Shown: positions 16,965 through 25,916, numbered from the stretch's first letter. The stretch: 64,000 nucleotides of DNA from Neisseriaceae bacterium (GCA_027489245.1 JAIYAC010000016.1:124001-188000); one strand, 5' to 3'. Translations and numbers: made by a program. Notes: generated by a model not told the origin, from the letters alone.

Positions 16965-18557
16965 CTAATTCAGTGGCGGCAACTGTGCCCCGGTATCGGC
17001 AGACCATGCCACCACCAGGTTACGGCCCAGCTCCTTGGCACGGTACAGCATGGCATCAGCGCGCTGCACCAGGGCTACCACGTCGGTGACGCCTTCCGCG
17101 CCGCACAGGCCGGCGCTGAACGTCTGGCGAAACCGCCCGCGCGGCGACTGCTGGTCCAGCAGCTCGAAATCACCACGAATCGCCTCCAGCAAGCGGTACG
17201 CCTGATCGACCGTCATGCCCGGTAACACCAGCGCAAACTCCTCGCCACCGTAGCGGCCAATCAGGTCGCTGCGGCGTAGGCGCTCGCGCAGGAAGCGCGC
17301 CAGGTTGACCAGCACCTCATCACCCGCCTGGTGGCCGTAGTTGTCATTGATACGCTTGAAGTGGTCCAGATCCAGCATCACCATCGCCAGCGGCAGCCGC
17401 TCGCGCTGGGCGCGGGCAAATTCGTACTCCAGCCGCGCAAACAGGTGGGTATGGTTCAGCAAACCGGTCAGGCTGTCGGTGCTGATGTAAGAACGCAGTT
17501 TGCGGTAACGGCGTGCGCGCGTTGTTACCGTGACCACCAGCTCGTCACTGGATACCGGCTTGGTCAGGTAGCCATCCACGCCCAGCGACAGCGTATCCAG
17601 CTGGATGTCCTGCCGCTTTTCCATGGACAGGAAAATGATGGGGATACCGTCCATCAGCCCCTGCTGGCGGATGATACGCGCCAGTTCCTTGCCATCGCAC
17701 TCCGGCATGTACATATCCATCAGGATCAAGTCAGGGCGAAAGCGCTCGATCGCCTCCAGCGCACGGCTGGGGCGGGTCACTTCTTCGGTCAGGATGCCGT
17801 GCTGGTTCAGCACCGCCGAATACAGGCCGGCCAGCGAACCCATGTCTTCGATCAGCAGCACACGCAGCGGGTTACGACGGTCTTGTTGCTGTGGCACCAC
17901 CAGGGCGTCCAGCAGCTCGCGCACCTGCAGCGGCCAGGCCAGAAAACCCTGGCCGCCACTGCGTACTGCCTTGAGCCTGGCCTCGAAATCGCGGCGCGGG
18001 CTGGCGTACAACACCGGGCACGGCATGGGCATGCCCGGAGGGAACAGGCTGGCCTCCCCCACAAAATCGCTATACACGATCAGGGCACCTGGCGTGTGCT
18101 GCCGCAAGGCCTGCTGCAGTAGCAGGGCGTCGCGGAACACGTCCATCTGGTAGCCAAAACACCCCAGCTGCTCGATAAGATAGCTGTCCACATCGCGCTC
18201 ACCCGCCCACAGAAACAGACGGTGGTTCTGCCGTAGCGCCCCGGCACTGGTGGTGTGCTTGACCGGCGCGGGCATACTGGCCAGCTGGGTAACCAGCGAC
18301 AGCTGCTGGCGCAAGCCCAGCACATCGTCTGGTGCGCGGCGCCGTTTTAGCCATGCCCGCAGCTGCGCGGCCAGCTCGTCATTGGCGCGCAGCAATTCGC
18401 CGGCCCCGCCTTGCTCGGCCACGCCCTGCAAGCACTGGCTCAGGGCGGTAAAGCGCCGGGCGAGCTCCGGGTCCCAACGGTCTAGCAGCTGGCGGCCAAC
18501 ATGGTCCATTTCCTGGGAAAGGCCCAGCAGGGTTTGGGGAATGGTCTGCGCTGACAT
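16965..18557 (-). CDS. Two-receiver response regulator with GGDEF output
   Basis: A 530-residue protein. An N-terminal helical segment (1-100) is followed by a receiver-like domain without a clear phosphoacceptor (about 112-220). A second, intact receiver follows (232-345; acidic pocket IED at 236-238, phosphoacceptor Asp281 in LMDMYMPECDG, Lys333 in LTKPVSS). The GGDEF domain (about 358-520) has GRYGGEEF at 435-441 and an RRSD inhibitory site five residues earlier. The PleD-like layout suggests a phosphorylation-controlled diguanylate cyclase with product feedback. The open frame extends to 18653, but MSAQTIPQTLLG at 18557 looks more like a natural start. The ribosome-binding site is weak for either. 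Confidence 0.85.
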   Translation of the reverse strand: MSAQTIPQTLLGLSQEMDHVGRQLLDRWDPELARRFTALSQCLQGVAEQGGAGELLRANDELAAQLRAWLKRRRAPDDVLGLRQQLSLVTQLASMPAPVKHTTSAGALRQNHRLFLWAGERDVDSYLIEQLGCFGYQMDVFRDALLLQQALRQHTPGALIVYSDFVGEASLFPPGMPMPCPVLYASPRRDFEARLKAVRSGGQGFLAWPLQVRELLDALVVPQQQDRRNPLRVLLIEDMGSLAGLYSAVLNQHGILTEEVTRPSRALEAIERFRPDLILMDMYMPECDGKELARIIRQQGLMDGIPIIFLSMEKRQDIQLDTLSLGVDGYLTKPVSSDELVVTVTTRARRYRKLRSYISTDSLTGLLNHTHLFARLEYEFARAQRERLPLAMVMLDLDHFKRINDNYGHQAGDEVLVNLARFLRERLRRSDLIGRYGGEEFALVLPGMTVDQAYRLLEAIRGDFELLDQQSPRGRFRQTFSAGLCGAEGVTDVVALVQRADAMLYRAKELGRNLVVAWSADTGAQLPPLN

Positions 18558-18631
18558 GGCTAAATTAAACAAACATTTATACAAAGAAGCGCAGTATACC
18601 GGCAGTAAAGCGGCGTGACGCAGCCTGCTGC

Positions 18632-18637
18632 TATAAT
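18632..18637 (+). promoter_or_regulatory. -10 box upstream of the RNB gene
   Basis: Perfect TATAAT, 50 bp before the ATG at 18688. No convincing -35 is present at 16-18 bp. It overlaps the divergent 5' region of the two-receiver gene. Confidence 0.4.
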
Positions 18638-18687
18638 CTTCCGTTTCATTCATAGCACGGGGCAGACTAGGTCCCGCCAGAGGCAGT

Positions 18688-20574
18688 ATGAACGTCTTTT
18701 ACGAAGAAAGCGGCAGCTTCAAGGTAGGCAGCGTGGTGTCGCGCGCTGATGCCAGCCTGCAGATTGATACTCAGCACGGTAAGCGCACCAAACTGAAAGC
18801 GGCCAACGTGTTTCTGGAGTTCAGCAGCGCGCTGCCAGACTTTCTGCCCGCCGCAGAGGCGATTGCTGCCGATATCGACGTGGATTTCCTGTGGGAATGC
18901 TGCGGCGACGACGAGTTCGGTTTTGATGTACTGGCCGCCGATTACTTTGGCCACGCCCCCAGTGCGCTGGAAAACGCCGCCATCCTGCTGCGCCTGTACG
19001 CCGCGCCCATGTATTTCTACAAAAAGGCCAAGGGCCGCTTCAAGGCTGCGCCGGAAGAAACCCTGAAAGCCGCGCTGGCGGGTATCGAGCGCAAAAAGCG
19101 CGAGCAAGAGCAGATCGATGCCTGGGCAGCCGAGCTGGCAGCCGGCACACTGCCGGATGCGATCCGCAGCCACCTGATGGCCATTTTGTACCGCCCCGAC
19201 AAAAATACGCTGGAATTCAAGGCCTTCGACCAGGCCAGCCGCGCCACCAGCCTGCCGCCGCTGCGCCTGGCTGACAAGGTAGGCGGTATCCCGTCGGTGC
19301 CGGACTACATGATGGCCGGCTTCCAGATGGAGCACTTCCCCAAAGGCCTGGGCTTTGGCCACTACGCGCCCGCCACACAGCCGGACGAGCTGCCGCTGGC
19401 AGACGTACAGGCGTTTTCCATTGACGACGCTGCCACCACCGAGATCGACGATGCGCTGTCGGTACAGTGGCTGGCCAACGGCCATATCCGCGTCGGCATC
19501 CACATTGCCGCCCCCACGCTGGGTATCGCGCCGGGCAGCGACCTGGAAAAGATCGTGCACCAGCGCCTGTCTACCGTGTACTTCCCCGGTAACAAGATCA
19601 CCATGCTGCCGGACGACGTGGTAGCACAGTTCACCCTGCAGGAAGGCCAGGCGTGCCCGGCACTGAGCCTGTATGTGGAAGTGACGCCGTCGTTCGAGCT
19701 GGTGGACTTTGACAACCGTGTCGAGCGCGTACACATTGCGGCCAACCTGCGCCACGACCAGCTGGAGCAAGTGTTCAACGAAGACACGTTGGCCGCACCC
19801 GGCTTTGGCCCGGACTACGCCTTCAAACGCGAGCTGGTCTGGCTGTGGCAGTTTGCCAACGCCCGCGAAGCCTTCCGTGGCAAAACACCCGACCCGAACC
19901 GCCCACCGCAAGTGGACTACAACTTTGCCGTGGAAGACGGCAAGGTGCGCATTACCATCCGCAAGCGTGGCTCGCCCATGGACAAGCTGGTTTCCGAGCT
20001 GATGATCCTGGCCAACAGCGAGTGGGGCCGCATGCTGGCCGAGTCCGACATCCCGGCCATGTACCGTGCGCAAAGCATGGGCAAGGTGCGCATGACGACC
20101 CGCCCCGAGCCGCACATTGGCCTGGGTGTGGCGCAGTACGCCTGGAGCACCTCGCCGCTGCGCCGCGCGTCGGACTTCGTCAACCAGCGCCAGCTGGTAG
20201 CCATGATCCGTGGCGACGAGCCGCAGTACCCGCAAGGCGACGCCATGCTGTTTGCCCTGCTGCGCGATTTTGACGCCGCCTACAGCGCCTACCTGGGCTT
20301 CCAGGACAAGATGGAGTACTTCTGGTGCCTGCGCTGGTTCAGCCAGGAAGGCATCAGCGAGCCGACCGCCACCTTTATCAAGGAAGACCTGGTCCGCATC
20401 GACGGCGTACCGGTACGCCTGCGTATCCCTGGCCTGCCGGAGCTGGAAAACGGCGACCGCATCCAGCTGCAGATCATCCGTATCGACGAGCTGATGCAAG
20501 AGCTGGAATGCCGCTTTGTTTCGGTGATTTCGCGCAAGACCCCACCGGCAGAGCCTGCCGACCAGCCGGCCTGA
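18688..20574 (+). CDS. RNase II-like exoribonuclease (RNB domain)
   Basis: A 628-residue protein with a central RNB catalytic domain. The acidic site is AFSIDDAATTEIDDALSV near residues 246-263, followed by GIHIAAPT and a PGNKITMLP segment. The family degrades single-stranded RNA 3' to 5' using two magnesium ions. The N-terminal 200 residues differ from the canonical two cold-shock domains of RNase II, as in shorter RNB proteins of betaproteobacteria. AGAGG precedes the ATG by 7 nt. Two exact copies of the 10-bp word lie 51 bp apart in opposite orientation (19737 and 19788). A terminator follows the stop. Confidence 0.9.
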   Translation: MNVFYEESGSFKVGSVVSRADASLQIDTQHGKRTKLKAANVFLEFSSALPDFLPAAEAIAADIDVDFLWECCGDDEFGFDVLAADYFGHAPSALENAAILLRLYAAPMYFYKKAKGRFKAAPEETLKAALAGIERKKREQEQIDAWAAELAAGTLPDAIRSHLMAILYRPDKNTLEFKAFDQASRATSLPPLRLADKVGGIPSVPDYMMAGFQMEHFPKGLGFGHYAPATQPDELPLADVQAFSIDDAATTEIDDALSVQWLANGHIRVGIHIAAPTLGIAPGSDLEKIVHQRLSTVYFPGNKITMLPDDVVAQFTLQEGQACPALSLYVEVTPSFELVDFDNRVERVHIAANLRHDQLEQVFNEDTLAAPGFGPDYAFKRELVWLWQFANAREAFRGKTPDPNRPPQVDYNFAVEDGKVRITIRKRGSPMDKLVSELMILANSEWGRMLAESDIPAMYRAQSMGKVRMTTRPEPHIGLGVAQYAWSTSPLRRASDFVNQRQLVAMIRGDEPQYPQGDAMLFALLRDFDAAYSAYLGFQDKMEYFWCLRWFSQEGISEPTATFIKEDLVRIDGVPVRLRIPGLPELENGDRIQLQIIRIDELMQELECRFVSVISRKTPPAEPADQPA

Positions 20575-20587
20575 GGCCGCTAAAGCA

Positions 20588-20615
20588 CAAGGCCCCGCAG
20601 TGCGGGGCCTTGTTG
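20588..20615 (+). terminator. Terminator between the RNB and HDOD genes
   Basis: CAAGGCCCCGC(AGT)GCGGGGCCTTG followed by TTGTTTG. It lies 14 bp after the RNB stop and can serve the convergent HDOD gene as well. Confidence 0.85.
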
Positions 20616-20636
20616 TTTGTGCTGCCGTATCGCTGT

Positions 20637-21461
20637 CTATAGCAGGCTGTCGATCTGCGTACTCATCTCTTTCAGGTGGCCGATAGACGCTTCCAGCTGT
20701 TCGGCGCTGATATTCAGTGCCGATACCACCCGCTGAGGCAACGTTTCCAGCATGTCCTGCTCGCTCATGCCGCGGTTAAAGCCCGCCACGATATACGACG
20801 CCATGCCAATCAGCAGCGCATAGGGCGACGCATCGGCCGGCGGCACCAGATTGTGCTGGTTGCGAATCGCGTCCTGAATGGCATCGGGAAAGCTCCAGCG
20901 CCGCGCCAGCTCCGCCCCCACCTCGGTCAGGTCCATCCCCAGCACCATGCGCTCGGTAGCCAGGCGGTCAGCACCGCCATCCACCACACGGTCGATCTGT
21001 ACGGCTTTTTCCGGCTCGGCCACGTGCAGCACCAGCTCGCCGATATTGGACATCAGACCGCAGGTATACCCCAGCTGCGGCTCCAGCCCCGCCAGCTTGG
21101 CCAGCGCCTTGCTGGTATTGGCCATTTCGAAGCTGCGGCCCCAGAAGCTTTTCATGTCAAAACCGGGAATATTGGACGTGGCGCCACTCACACCCGAGGC
21201 AATCACCAGCACACGCAGATTATCAAAGCCCAGCATCACCACCGCGTCGTCCAGCGACCCGATCTTGCGGCTGCCACCAAAGCGCGCGGTATTGGCCAGT
21301 CGCAGCACGCGCGCACTCAGCACCTGGTCGTGCGCCACCTTGTTGGCCACGTCATCCATGTTCACATTGCTATCGTTGAAGCTGGCAATCAGCTCCTGCA
21401 CTACCTTGGGCACCATGGGCAATTTGCCGGATGCCTTGTCGAACAGCTCTGCCACTTGCAT
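20637..21461 (-). CDS. HDOD-domain signalling protein
   Basis: A 274-residue protein made almost entirely of an HDOD domain. It has KLPMVPKVVQEL at the N-terminus, then the AHDQVLSARVLRLANTARFG helix pair, SLDDAVVMLG and the region GLMSNIGELVLHVAEPE. HDOD proteins lack nuclease metal ligands and act in regulation of motility, biofilm or cyclic-di-GMP circuits. The start at 21461 is preceded by AAGGAG at 8 nt; the longer open frame upstream has no such site. Convergent with the RNB gene. Confidence 0.88.
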   Translation of the reverse strand: MQVAELFDKASGKLPMVPKVVQELIASFNDSNVNMDDVANKVAHDQVLSARVLRLANTARFGGSRKIGSLDDAVVMLGFDNLRVLVIASGVSGATSNIPGFDMKSFWGRSFEMANTSKALAKLAGLEPQLGYTCGLMSNIGELVLHVAEPEKAVQIDRVVDGGADRLATERMVLGMDLTEVGAELARRWSFPDAIQDAIRNQHNLVPPADASPYALLIGMASYIVAGFNRGMSEQDMLETLPQRVVSALNISAEQLEASIGHLKEMSTQIDSLL

Positions 21462-21692
21462 AGTCGGTCTCCTTGTCGTGTGCGCTGGCGCATAAAGTGA
21501 GCTTAGGCAAGGAACGACAAAAAAACAGCCGGTATTTTCCCTGCGGCAAAAAATGTCGTGAACATGCCAGTGCCTATCCGGGCCCGCCCCACTTTTTGCT
21601 GCAAGGCCCATACCGGCCCAAGTACATAACAACTCAGCACTGCCTGCTGCTCTACTACCACTGGCCGGGCAGGCTCATGCCCGGCCCGTGCC

Positions 21693-21932
21693 TTACACCA
21701 GCGTGTCGATCGTGCCGCCTACTGCCTTGGCAATGGCTTCACCACCCAGTGAAATACTTTCCATAACCGCATCGCCTGCTTCTTCCACACCGCTGGCGAC
21801 ACCACTGGCTACCGACACCACGCCGCTGGCGATGTCACTCACCCCCGACGCAATTTTGCCTGCCCCACTCCCCACGGTGCTAAAGCCACCGTAAATGGTA
21901 GAACCGGCTGCAGAAAGGCCTGAAATACTCAT
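21693..21932 (-). CDS. Small repetitive Gly/Ser/Ala/Val protein of unknown function
   Basis: A 79-residue protein I do not recognise. A near-perfect ribosome-binding site (AAGGAGG at 21941-21947, 8 nt before the ATG) indicates strong translation. The centre is a run of short repeats of the form IASGV/VASGV (residues about 27-48), with a 3- to 4-residue spacing of hydrophobic positions. This gives an amphipathic strand or helix. The sequence is acidic near EEAGDAVME and has no cysteine, lysine-rich or signal-peptide segment. Possibilities include a surface-active, secreted or granule-associated peptide; none is supported beyond composition. A dyad (GCCGGCACAC/GTGTACCGGC) lies upstream at 21953-21974. 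Confidence 0.6.
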   Translation of the reverse strand: MSISGLSAAGSTIYGGFSTVGSGAGKIASGVSDIASGVVSVASGVASGVEEAGDAVMESISLGGEAIAKAVGGTIDTLV

Positions 21933-22189
21933 ATCGTGCACCTCCTTGCCATGCCGGCACACCGTGTACCGGCACGCCTAGGCTAGCGCAGCCTATGCAG
22001 CGAAATGCAGTCAGTTTGTATCGATATGGTAGCGATGCGGACACAAAACCTGTCATTTTTCATAAATCCATGTCGCATTAATCGCACACATAACAAACAT
22101 AAATGACATAGCATGGCAACTCGCCAATATGACAGTGCTGTGACAGCAGTACACAAAACAAGCGCCGGCGACGCCACAAAGGAGAAAAC

Positions 22190-23416
22190 ATGCCGTTTCA
22201 CCGTACCCTGCTCGCCCTGAGCCTGGCCACCCTGCTGGGCACCCAGCCCACTCTGGCCGCCCCGCTACTGGACGCCGCTGCCGCCGCACGCAGCGAAGCC
22301 GCCGCCCCCGCCAGCAACGCCTGGGTAGAAATCGACAAAGCTGCCTTCGAACACAATATCCGCCAGCTGCAAACCCGCCTGGCCGGCAAATCGCAAATCT
22401 GTGCCGTGATGAAAGCCGACGCCTACGGCCACGGCATCGCGCTACTGGTGCCGTCCATCATCGCCGCCGGCGTGCCCTGTATTGGCGTGGCCAGCAATGA
22501 AGAAGCCCGCATCGTGCGCGAAAAAGGCTTCAAAGGCCGCCTGATGCGCGTGCGCACCGCCACGCTGGGCGAAATCCGTGGCGCACTGCGTTACAACATG
22601 GAAGAGCTGGTAGGCAACCTGGCGCACGCCCGTGCCGCCGGCCAGCTGGCACAAAAACAGGGCCGTACCCTGCGTATCCACCTGGGCCTGAACTCGTCGG
22701 GCATGAGCCGCAACGGCCTGGAAATGGGCACCGAGCAAGGCCGCCAGGACGCACTGGCGCTGGTGAAACAGCCCGGCCTGCAGCTGGTCGGCATCATGAC
22801 CCACTTTGCCGTAGAAGACGCCGCCGACGTGCGCAAAGGGTTGGCCGCATTCAAGGAACAAAGCCAGTGGCTGATCGACACCGCCGGCCTAGACCGCAGC
22901 AAGCTCACGCTGCATGCGGCCAACTCCTTCGCCACGCTGGAAGTGCCGGAAAGCCACCTCGACATGGTGCGCCCCGGCGGCCTGATCTACGGTGACACCG
23001 TACCCAGCTACACCGAGTACCGCCGCGTGATGGCGTTCAAAACCCGTGTCGCCGCCGTCAACGCCTACCCGGCCGGGAATACCGTGGGCTACGACCGCAC
23101 CTACACCCTCAAACGCGACAGCCTGCTGGCCAACCTGCCCATGGGCTACTCCGACGGCTACCGCCGCGTGTTCACCAACAAGGGTTATGTGTTGATCAAC
23201 GGCCAGCGCGCGCCGGTGGTAGGCAAAGTGTCGATGAACACCACCATGGTGGACGTTACCGACATCCCCGGCGTGAAGCCGGGCGACGAAGTGGTACTGT
23301 TCGGCAAACAAGGTAGTGCCGAAATCACCCAGACCGAAATGGAAGACATCAACGGCGCCCTGCTGGCCGACCTGTACACCGTATGGGGCAACAGCAACCC
23401 GCGCCGGCTGAAATAA
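22190..23416 (+). CDS. Exported alanine/broad-specificity amino-acid racemase
   Basis: A 408-residue fold-type III PLP racemase. The PLP lysine is Lys75 in MKADAYGHG, and the second active-site tyrosine lies in NTVGYDRTY. Unlike biosynthetic Alr it begins with a signal peptide (about residues 1-23, LLGTQPTLAA) and an alanine-rich linker. This is the arrangement of the periplasmic broad-spectrum racemases (Bsr) that make non-canonical D-amino acids for cell-wall remodelling. GGAG lies 5 nt before the ATG. Two exact 10-bp words are in the coding sequence (22840 and 22915). A dsdA remnant lies 10 kb away, which hints at past D-amino-acid catabolism. Confidence 0.88.
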   Translation: MPFHRTLLALSLATLLGTQPTLAAPLLDAAAAARSEAAAPASNAWVEIDKAAFEHNIRQLQTRLAGKSQICAVMKADAYGHGIALLVPSIIAAGVPCIGVASNEEARIVREKGFKGRLMRVRTATLGEIRGALRYNMEELVGNLAHARAAGQLAQKQGRTLRIHLGLNSSGMSRNGLEMGTEQGRQDALALVKQPGLQLVGIMTHFAVEDAADVRKGLAAFKEQSQWLIDTAGLDRSKLTLHAANSFATLEVPESHLDMVRPGGLIYGDTVPSYTEYRRVMAFKTRVAAVNAYPAGNTVGYDRTYTLKRDSLLANLPMGYSDGYRRVFTNKGYVLINGQRAPVVGKVSMNTTMVDVTDIPGVKPGDEVVLFGKQGSAEITQTEMEDINGALLADLYTVWGNSNPRRLK

Positions 23417-23496
23417 GCGCCTAGTCATTACACCAGGCTACGGCAGGCGGCCACTGCGTTACACTGGCCGCCTGCCCTGACTGCCTGCCCCTCACC

Positions 23497-24039
23497 ATGA
23501 CCGCACCTGCCCTGCTGCTACACCGCTTTCACAGCCCGCTGGGGCCCATGTTTGTCTGCGCCAGCGAACAGGGCGTATGCCTGCTGGAGTTTGCCGTGAG
23601 CCAGCGCAACGAGCGCGAGTTTGCCGAACTGCAGCGCCTGCTGGGCAGCCGCATCCTGGCCGGCGAAAACGAGTACACCCGCCAGGCCGAAAGCGAAATC
23701 GGCGAATATTTTGCCGGTACGCGCCAGCAGTTTGGCGTGGCCCTGCACCTGCCCGGCACCGCCTTTCAACAGCAGGTGTGGCAGGCGCTGCAAACCATCC
23801 CCTACGGCGACACCACCAGCTACCAGCAGCAGGCCGACCGCCTGGGCAAGCCCGCCGCCATCCGCGCGGTGGCCGGTGCCAACGGCGCCAACCGCGTGGC
23901 CATCATCGTGCCCTGCCACCGTGTTATCGGCAAAGACGGCAGCCTTACCGGCTACGGTGGCGGCCTGCAGCGCAAGGCGTGGCTGCTGGCGCACGAACAG
24001 CGTAGCCGCTTTGGCGACACTCAGCCGCAGCTATTCTGA
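23497..24039 (+). CDS. ogt: Methylated-DNA--protein-cysteine methyltransferase
   Basis: A 180-residue suicide methyltransferase that removes methyl groups from O6-methylguanine in DNA. The acceptor is Cys140 in VPCHRVIG, preceded by the IPYGDTTSYQQQA helix-turn-helix and AVAGANGANR. There is no Ada N-terminal domain, so this is the Ogt/MGMT form. A perfect palindrome of two 10-bp words begins 3 bp after the stop. Confidence 0.95.
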   Translation: MTAPALLLHRFHSPLGPMFVCASEQGVCLLEFAVSQRNEREFAELQRLLGSRILAGENEYTRQAESEIGEYFAGTRQQFGVALHLPGTAFQQQVWQALQTIPYGDTTSYQQQADRLGKPAAIRAVAGANGANRVAIIVPCHRVIGKDGSLTGYGGGLQRKAWLLAHEQRSRFGDTQPQLF

Positions 24040-24042
24040 GCC

Positions 24043-24062
24043 TGCGGCCAACGTTGGCCGCA
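24043..24062. repeat. Perfect 20-bp palindrome of two 10-bp words behind ogt
   Basis: TGCGGCCAACGTTGGCCGCA. Two exact copies meet at a central ACGT. It begins 3 bp after the ogt stop. An identical palindrome follows the next gene. Confidence 0.95.
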
Positions 24063-24098
24063 GCCGATACTGGCGTTTTAGCAACAGGAGCAAACCGC

Positions 24099-24500
24099 AT
24101 GATCAAGCAAGTTGGCGATACCCTGATCCAGCCGGTACACACCGCGCGCTGCCACTGCGGCGGTGTCGTGCTGGCGCTGACGCTACCCAACGGCATCGAC
24201 CGACCGCGCCGCTGCGACTGCTCGATCTGCCGCCGCAAGGGCGCCATCGTGGCCTCGGTAAAACTGGACGGCATCCGCATCGTGCAGGGCGCCGACCTGC
24301 TGCGGCTGTACCAGTTCAACACTCACACCGCCAAACACTACTTCTGCTCGGTGTGCGGTATCTATACCCACCACCAGCGCCGCTCGCACCCGGACGAATA
24401 CGGCTACAACGTCGGCTGCCTGGACGGGGTGAACCCCTACCTGCTGGGCGACATCCCGGTGTTCGATGGCATCAACCACCCGGCCGACCGCCAGAGCTGA
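24099..24500 (+). CDS. GFA-family zinc-binding protein
   Basis: A 133-residue protein of the GFA (glutathione-dependent formaldehyde-activating enzyme) fold. Zinc ligands are seen in RCHCGG (about residues 18-23), CDCSICRRKG (45-54) and YFCSVCGIYTHH (85-96). Many GFA-fold proteins have unknown substrates, so a formaldehyde role is uncertain even though adhC-fghA is elsewhere in the window. The start at 24099 follows ACAGGAG with 8-nt spacing. The stop is followed by an identical copy of the palindrome that follows ogt. Confidence 0.88.
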   Translation: MIKQVGDTLIQPVHTARCHCGGVVLALTLPNGIDRPRRCDCSICRRKGAIVASVKLDGIRIVQGADLLRLYQFNTHTAKHYFCSVCGIYTHHQRRSHPDEYGYNVGCLDGVNPYLLGDIPVFDGINHPADRQS

Positions 24501-24503
24501 GCC

Positions 24504-24523
24504 TGCGGCCAACGTTGGCCGCA
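24504..24523. repeat. Second perfect 20-bp palindrome of 10-bp words
   Basis: Identical to 24043-24062 and also begins 3 bp after a stop codon. The flanks match too (GAGCC before each), so the two gene ends share a short duplicated context. Confidence 0.95.
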
Positions 24524-24529
24524 CATGAC

Positions 24530-24555
24530 AACGCCGCCCCGAAGGGCGGCGTTTT
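24530..24555 (+). terminator. Terminator after the GFA gene
   Basis: AACGCCGCCC(CGAA)GGGCGGCGTT followed by TT. Ten-base stem with a stable GNRA-like loop, between convergent genes. Confidence 0.8.
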
Positions 24556-24595
24556 GCCTGCCAAGCTCACTCAGTCTTAGCGGAGCAGCGCCAGC

Positions 24596-25804
24596 TCAAG
24601 CCGGTGGCAGCAGGCCGTCGGCGCGGAACATGGTCTTGATGCCGCGGATGGCCTGGCGGATGCGGCTTTCGTTTTCGATCAGCGCAAAGCGCACGTATTC
24701 GTCGCCGTAGTCGCCAAAGCCCACGCCGGGCGATACCGACACCTTGGCTTTGTCCAGCAGCAGGTTGGCAAAGGCCAACGAGCCCAGCGCGCGGTAGTGC
24801 TCGGGGATGCGCGCCCAGATGTACATCGACGCCTTGGGCAGGTCTACCTGCCAGCCCGCCTCCATCAGCCCCTTGTACAGCACGTCGCGGCGCTTCTGGT
24901 AAGTGGCGGCGATATCGCGCACGCACTGCTGGTCGCCTTCCAGCGCGGCGATGGCGGCAATCTGCAGCGGGGTGAAAGTGCCGTAGTCGTGGTAGCTCTT
25001 GATGCGCGCCAGCGCGGCTACCAGGTCGGGGTTGCCCACCATGAAGCCGATGCGCCAGCCGGCCATATTGTAGCTTTTGGACAGGGTAAAGAACTCCACC
25101 GCAATGTCCTTGGCGCCCGGCACCTGCATGATGGACGGCGCTTTCCAGCCATCGAACACGATGTCGGCGTAGGCCAGGTCGTGCACCACAAAGATGTCGT
25201 GCTTCTTGGCCAGCGCGATGACGCGCTCGAAGAAATCCAGCTCCACGCACTGCGCGGTGGGGTTGGACGGGAAGCCGATCACGATCATCTTCGGCTTGGG
25301 ATAGCTGCCACGGATGGTTTTTTCCAGCTCGGCAAAGAAGTCCACATCCGGCGCCATCGGCACGCTGCGGATATCGGCACCGGCAATCACCGCACCGTAA
25401 ATGTGGATCGGGTAGCTCGGGTCCGGCACCAGCACGGTGTCGCCACGGTCCAGCGTGGCCAGCATCAGGTGCGCCAGGCCTTCCTTGGAACCGATGGTGA
25501 CGATGGCTTCGCTGTCCGGGTCGATATCCACCGCGTAGCGCTGCTGGTACCAGCGCGCAATGGCGCGACGCAGGCGCGGTATGCCCTTGGACGCCGAGTA
25601 ACCGTGGGTGTCGGGCCGCTGCGCGGCTTCGGTGAGCTTGGCCACGATATGCGGCGGCGTGGCGCCGTCGGGGTTGCCCATGCTCATGTCGACGATATCG
25701 TCGCCACGGCGGCGGGCGGCCATTTTGCGTTCGGCGGTGATGTTGAAAACGTAGGGGGGAAGACGATCGATGCGCGCAAAGCGGCGCTTGCCGGTAGACG
25801 ACAT
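24596..25804 (-). CDS. alaC: Alanine aminotransferase, AlaC type
   Basis: A 402-residue fold-type I aminotransferase. The PLP lysine lies in [12 protein letters not shown], with [18 protein letters not shown] and [10 protein letters not shown] around the active site. The [14 protein letters not shown] opening is characteristic of the AlaC/YfdZ group, which transfers the amino group between glutamate and pyruvate. The start at 25804 is preceded by AAAGG at 8 nt; a TTG codon 15 bp upstream also opens the frame. The leader contains several GC hairpins. Confidence 0.92.
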   Translation of the reverse strand: MSSTGKRRFARIDRLPPYVFNITAERKMAARRRGDDIVDMSMGNPDGATPPHIVAKLTEAAQRPDTHGYSASKGIPRLRRAIARWYQQRYAVDIDPDSEAIVTIGSKEGLAHLMLATLDRGDTVLVPDPSYPIHIYGAVIAGADIRSVPMAPDVDFFAELEKTIRGSYPKPKMIVIGFPSNPTAQCVELDFFERVIALAKKHDIFVVHDLAYADIVFDGWKAPSIMQVPGAKDIAVEFFTLSKSYNMAGWRIGFMVGNPDLVAALARIKSYHDYGTFTPLQIAAIAALEGDQQCVRDIAATYQKRRDVLYKGLMEAGWQVDLPKASMYIWARIPEHYRALGSLAFANLLLDKAKVSVSPGVGFGDYGDEYVRFALIENESRIRQAIRGIKTMFRADGLLPPA

Positions 25805-25916
25805 GGGGAAACCTTTCAACGTAAGCGCCCGGAACCGTCCGAGCGACGCTCCCCCGACTCAGGGGATGACCCATCGTAAGCGGCTGGCATGGCGGCTGTC
25901 CAGCCCGTGGCCGCAT
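25805..25916 (-). promoter_or_regulatory. Structured leader region of alaC
   Basis: On the RNA strand, CCCC(TGAGT)CGGGG and GAGCG(T)CGCTC form adjacent hairpins within 80 nt of the start. No known riboswitch was recognised. The promoter must lie here because a terminator for the upstream gene occupies 25917-25939. Confidence 0.35.

Noticed and set aside
18667..20499. 610-codon minus-strand open frame opposite the RNB gene
   Set aside because: It is an antisense shadow of a clear RNase II-family gene. Its composition (His, Gln, Ala, Arg rich) is typical of reverse-frame reading in high-GC DNA.
24099..24500. Calling the GFA-fold gene a formaldehyde-activating enzyme linked to adhC-fghA
   Set aside because: It is 21 kb away and the fold covers many functions; only the zinc-binding family is supported.
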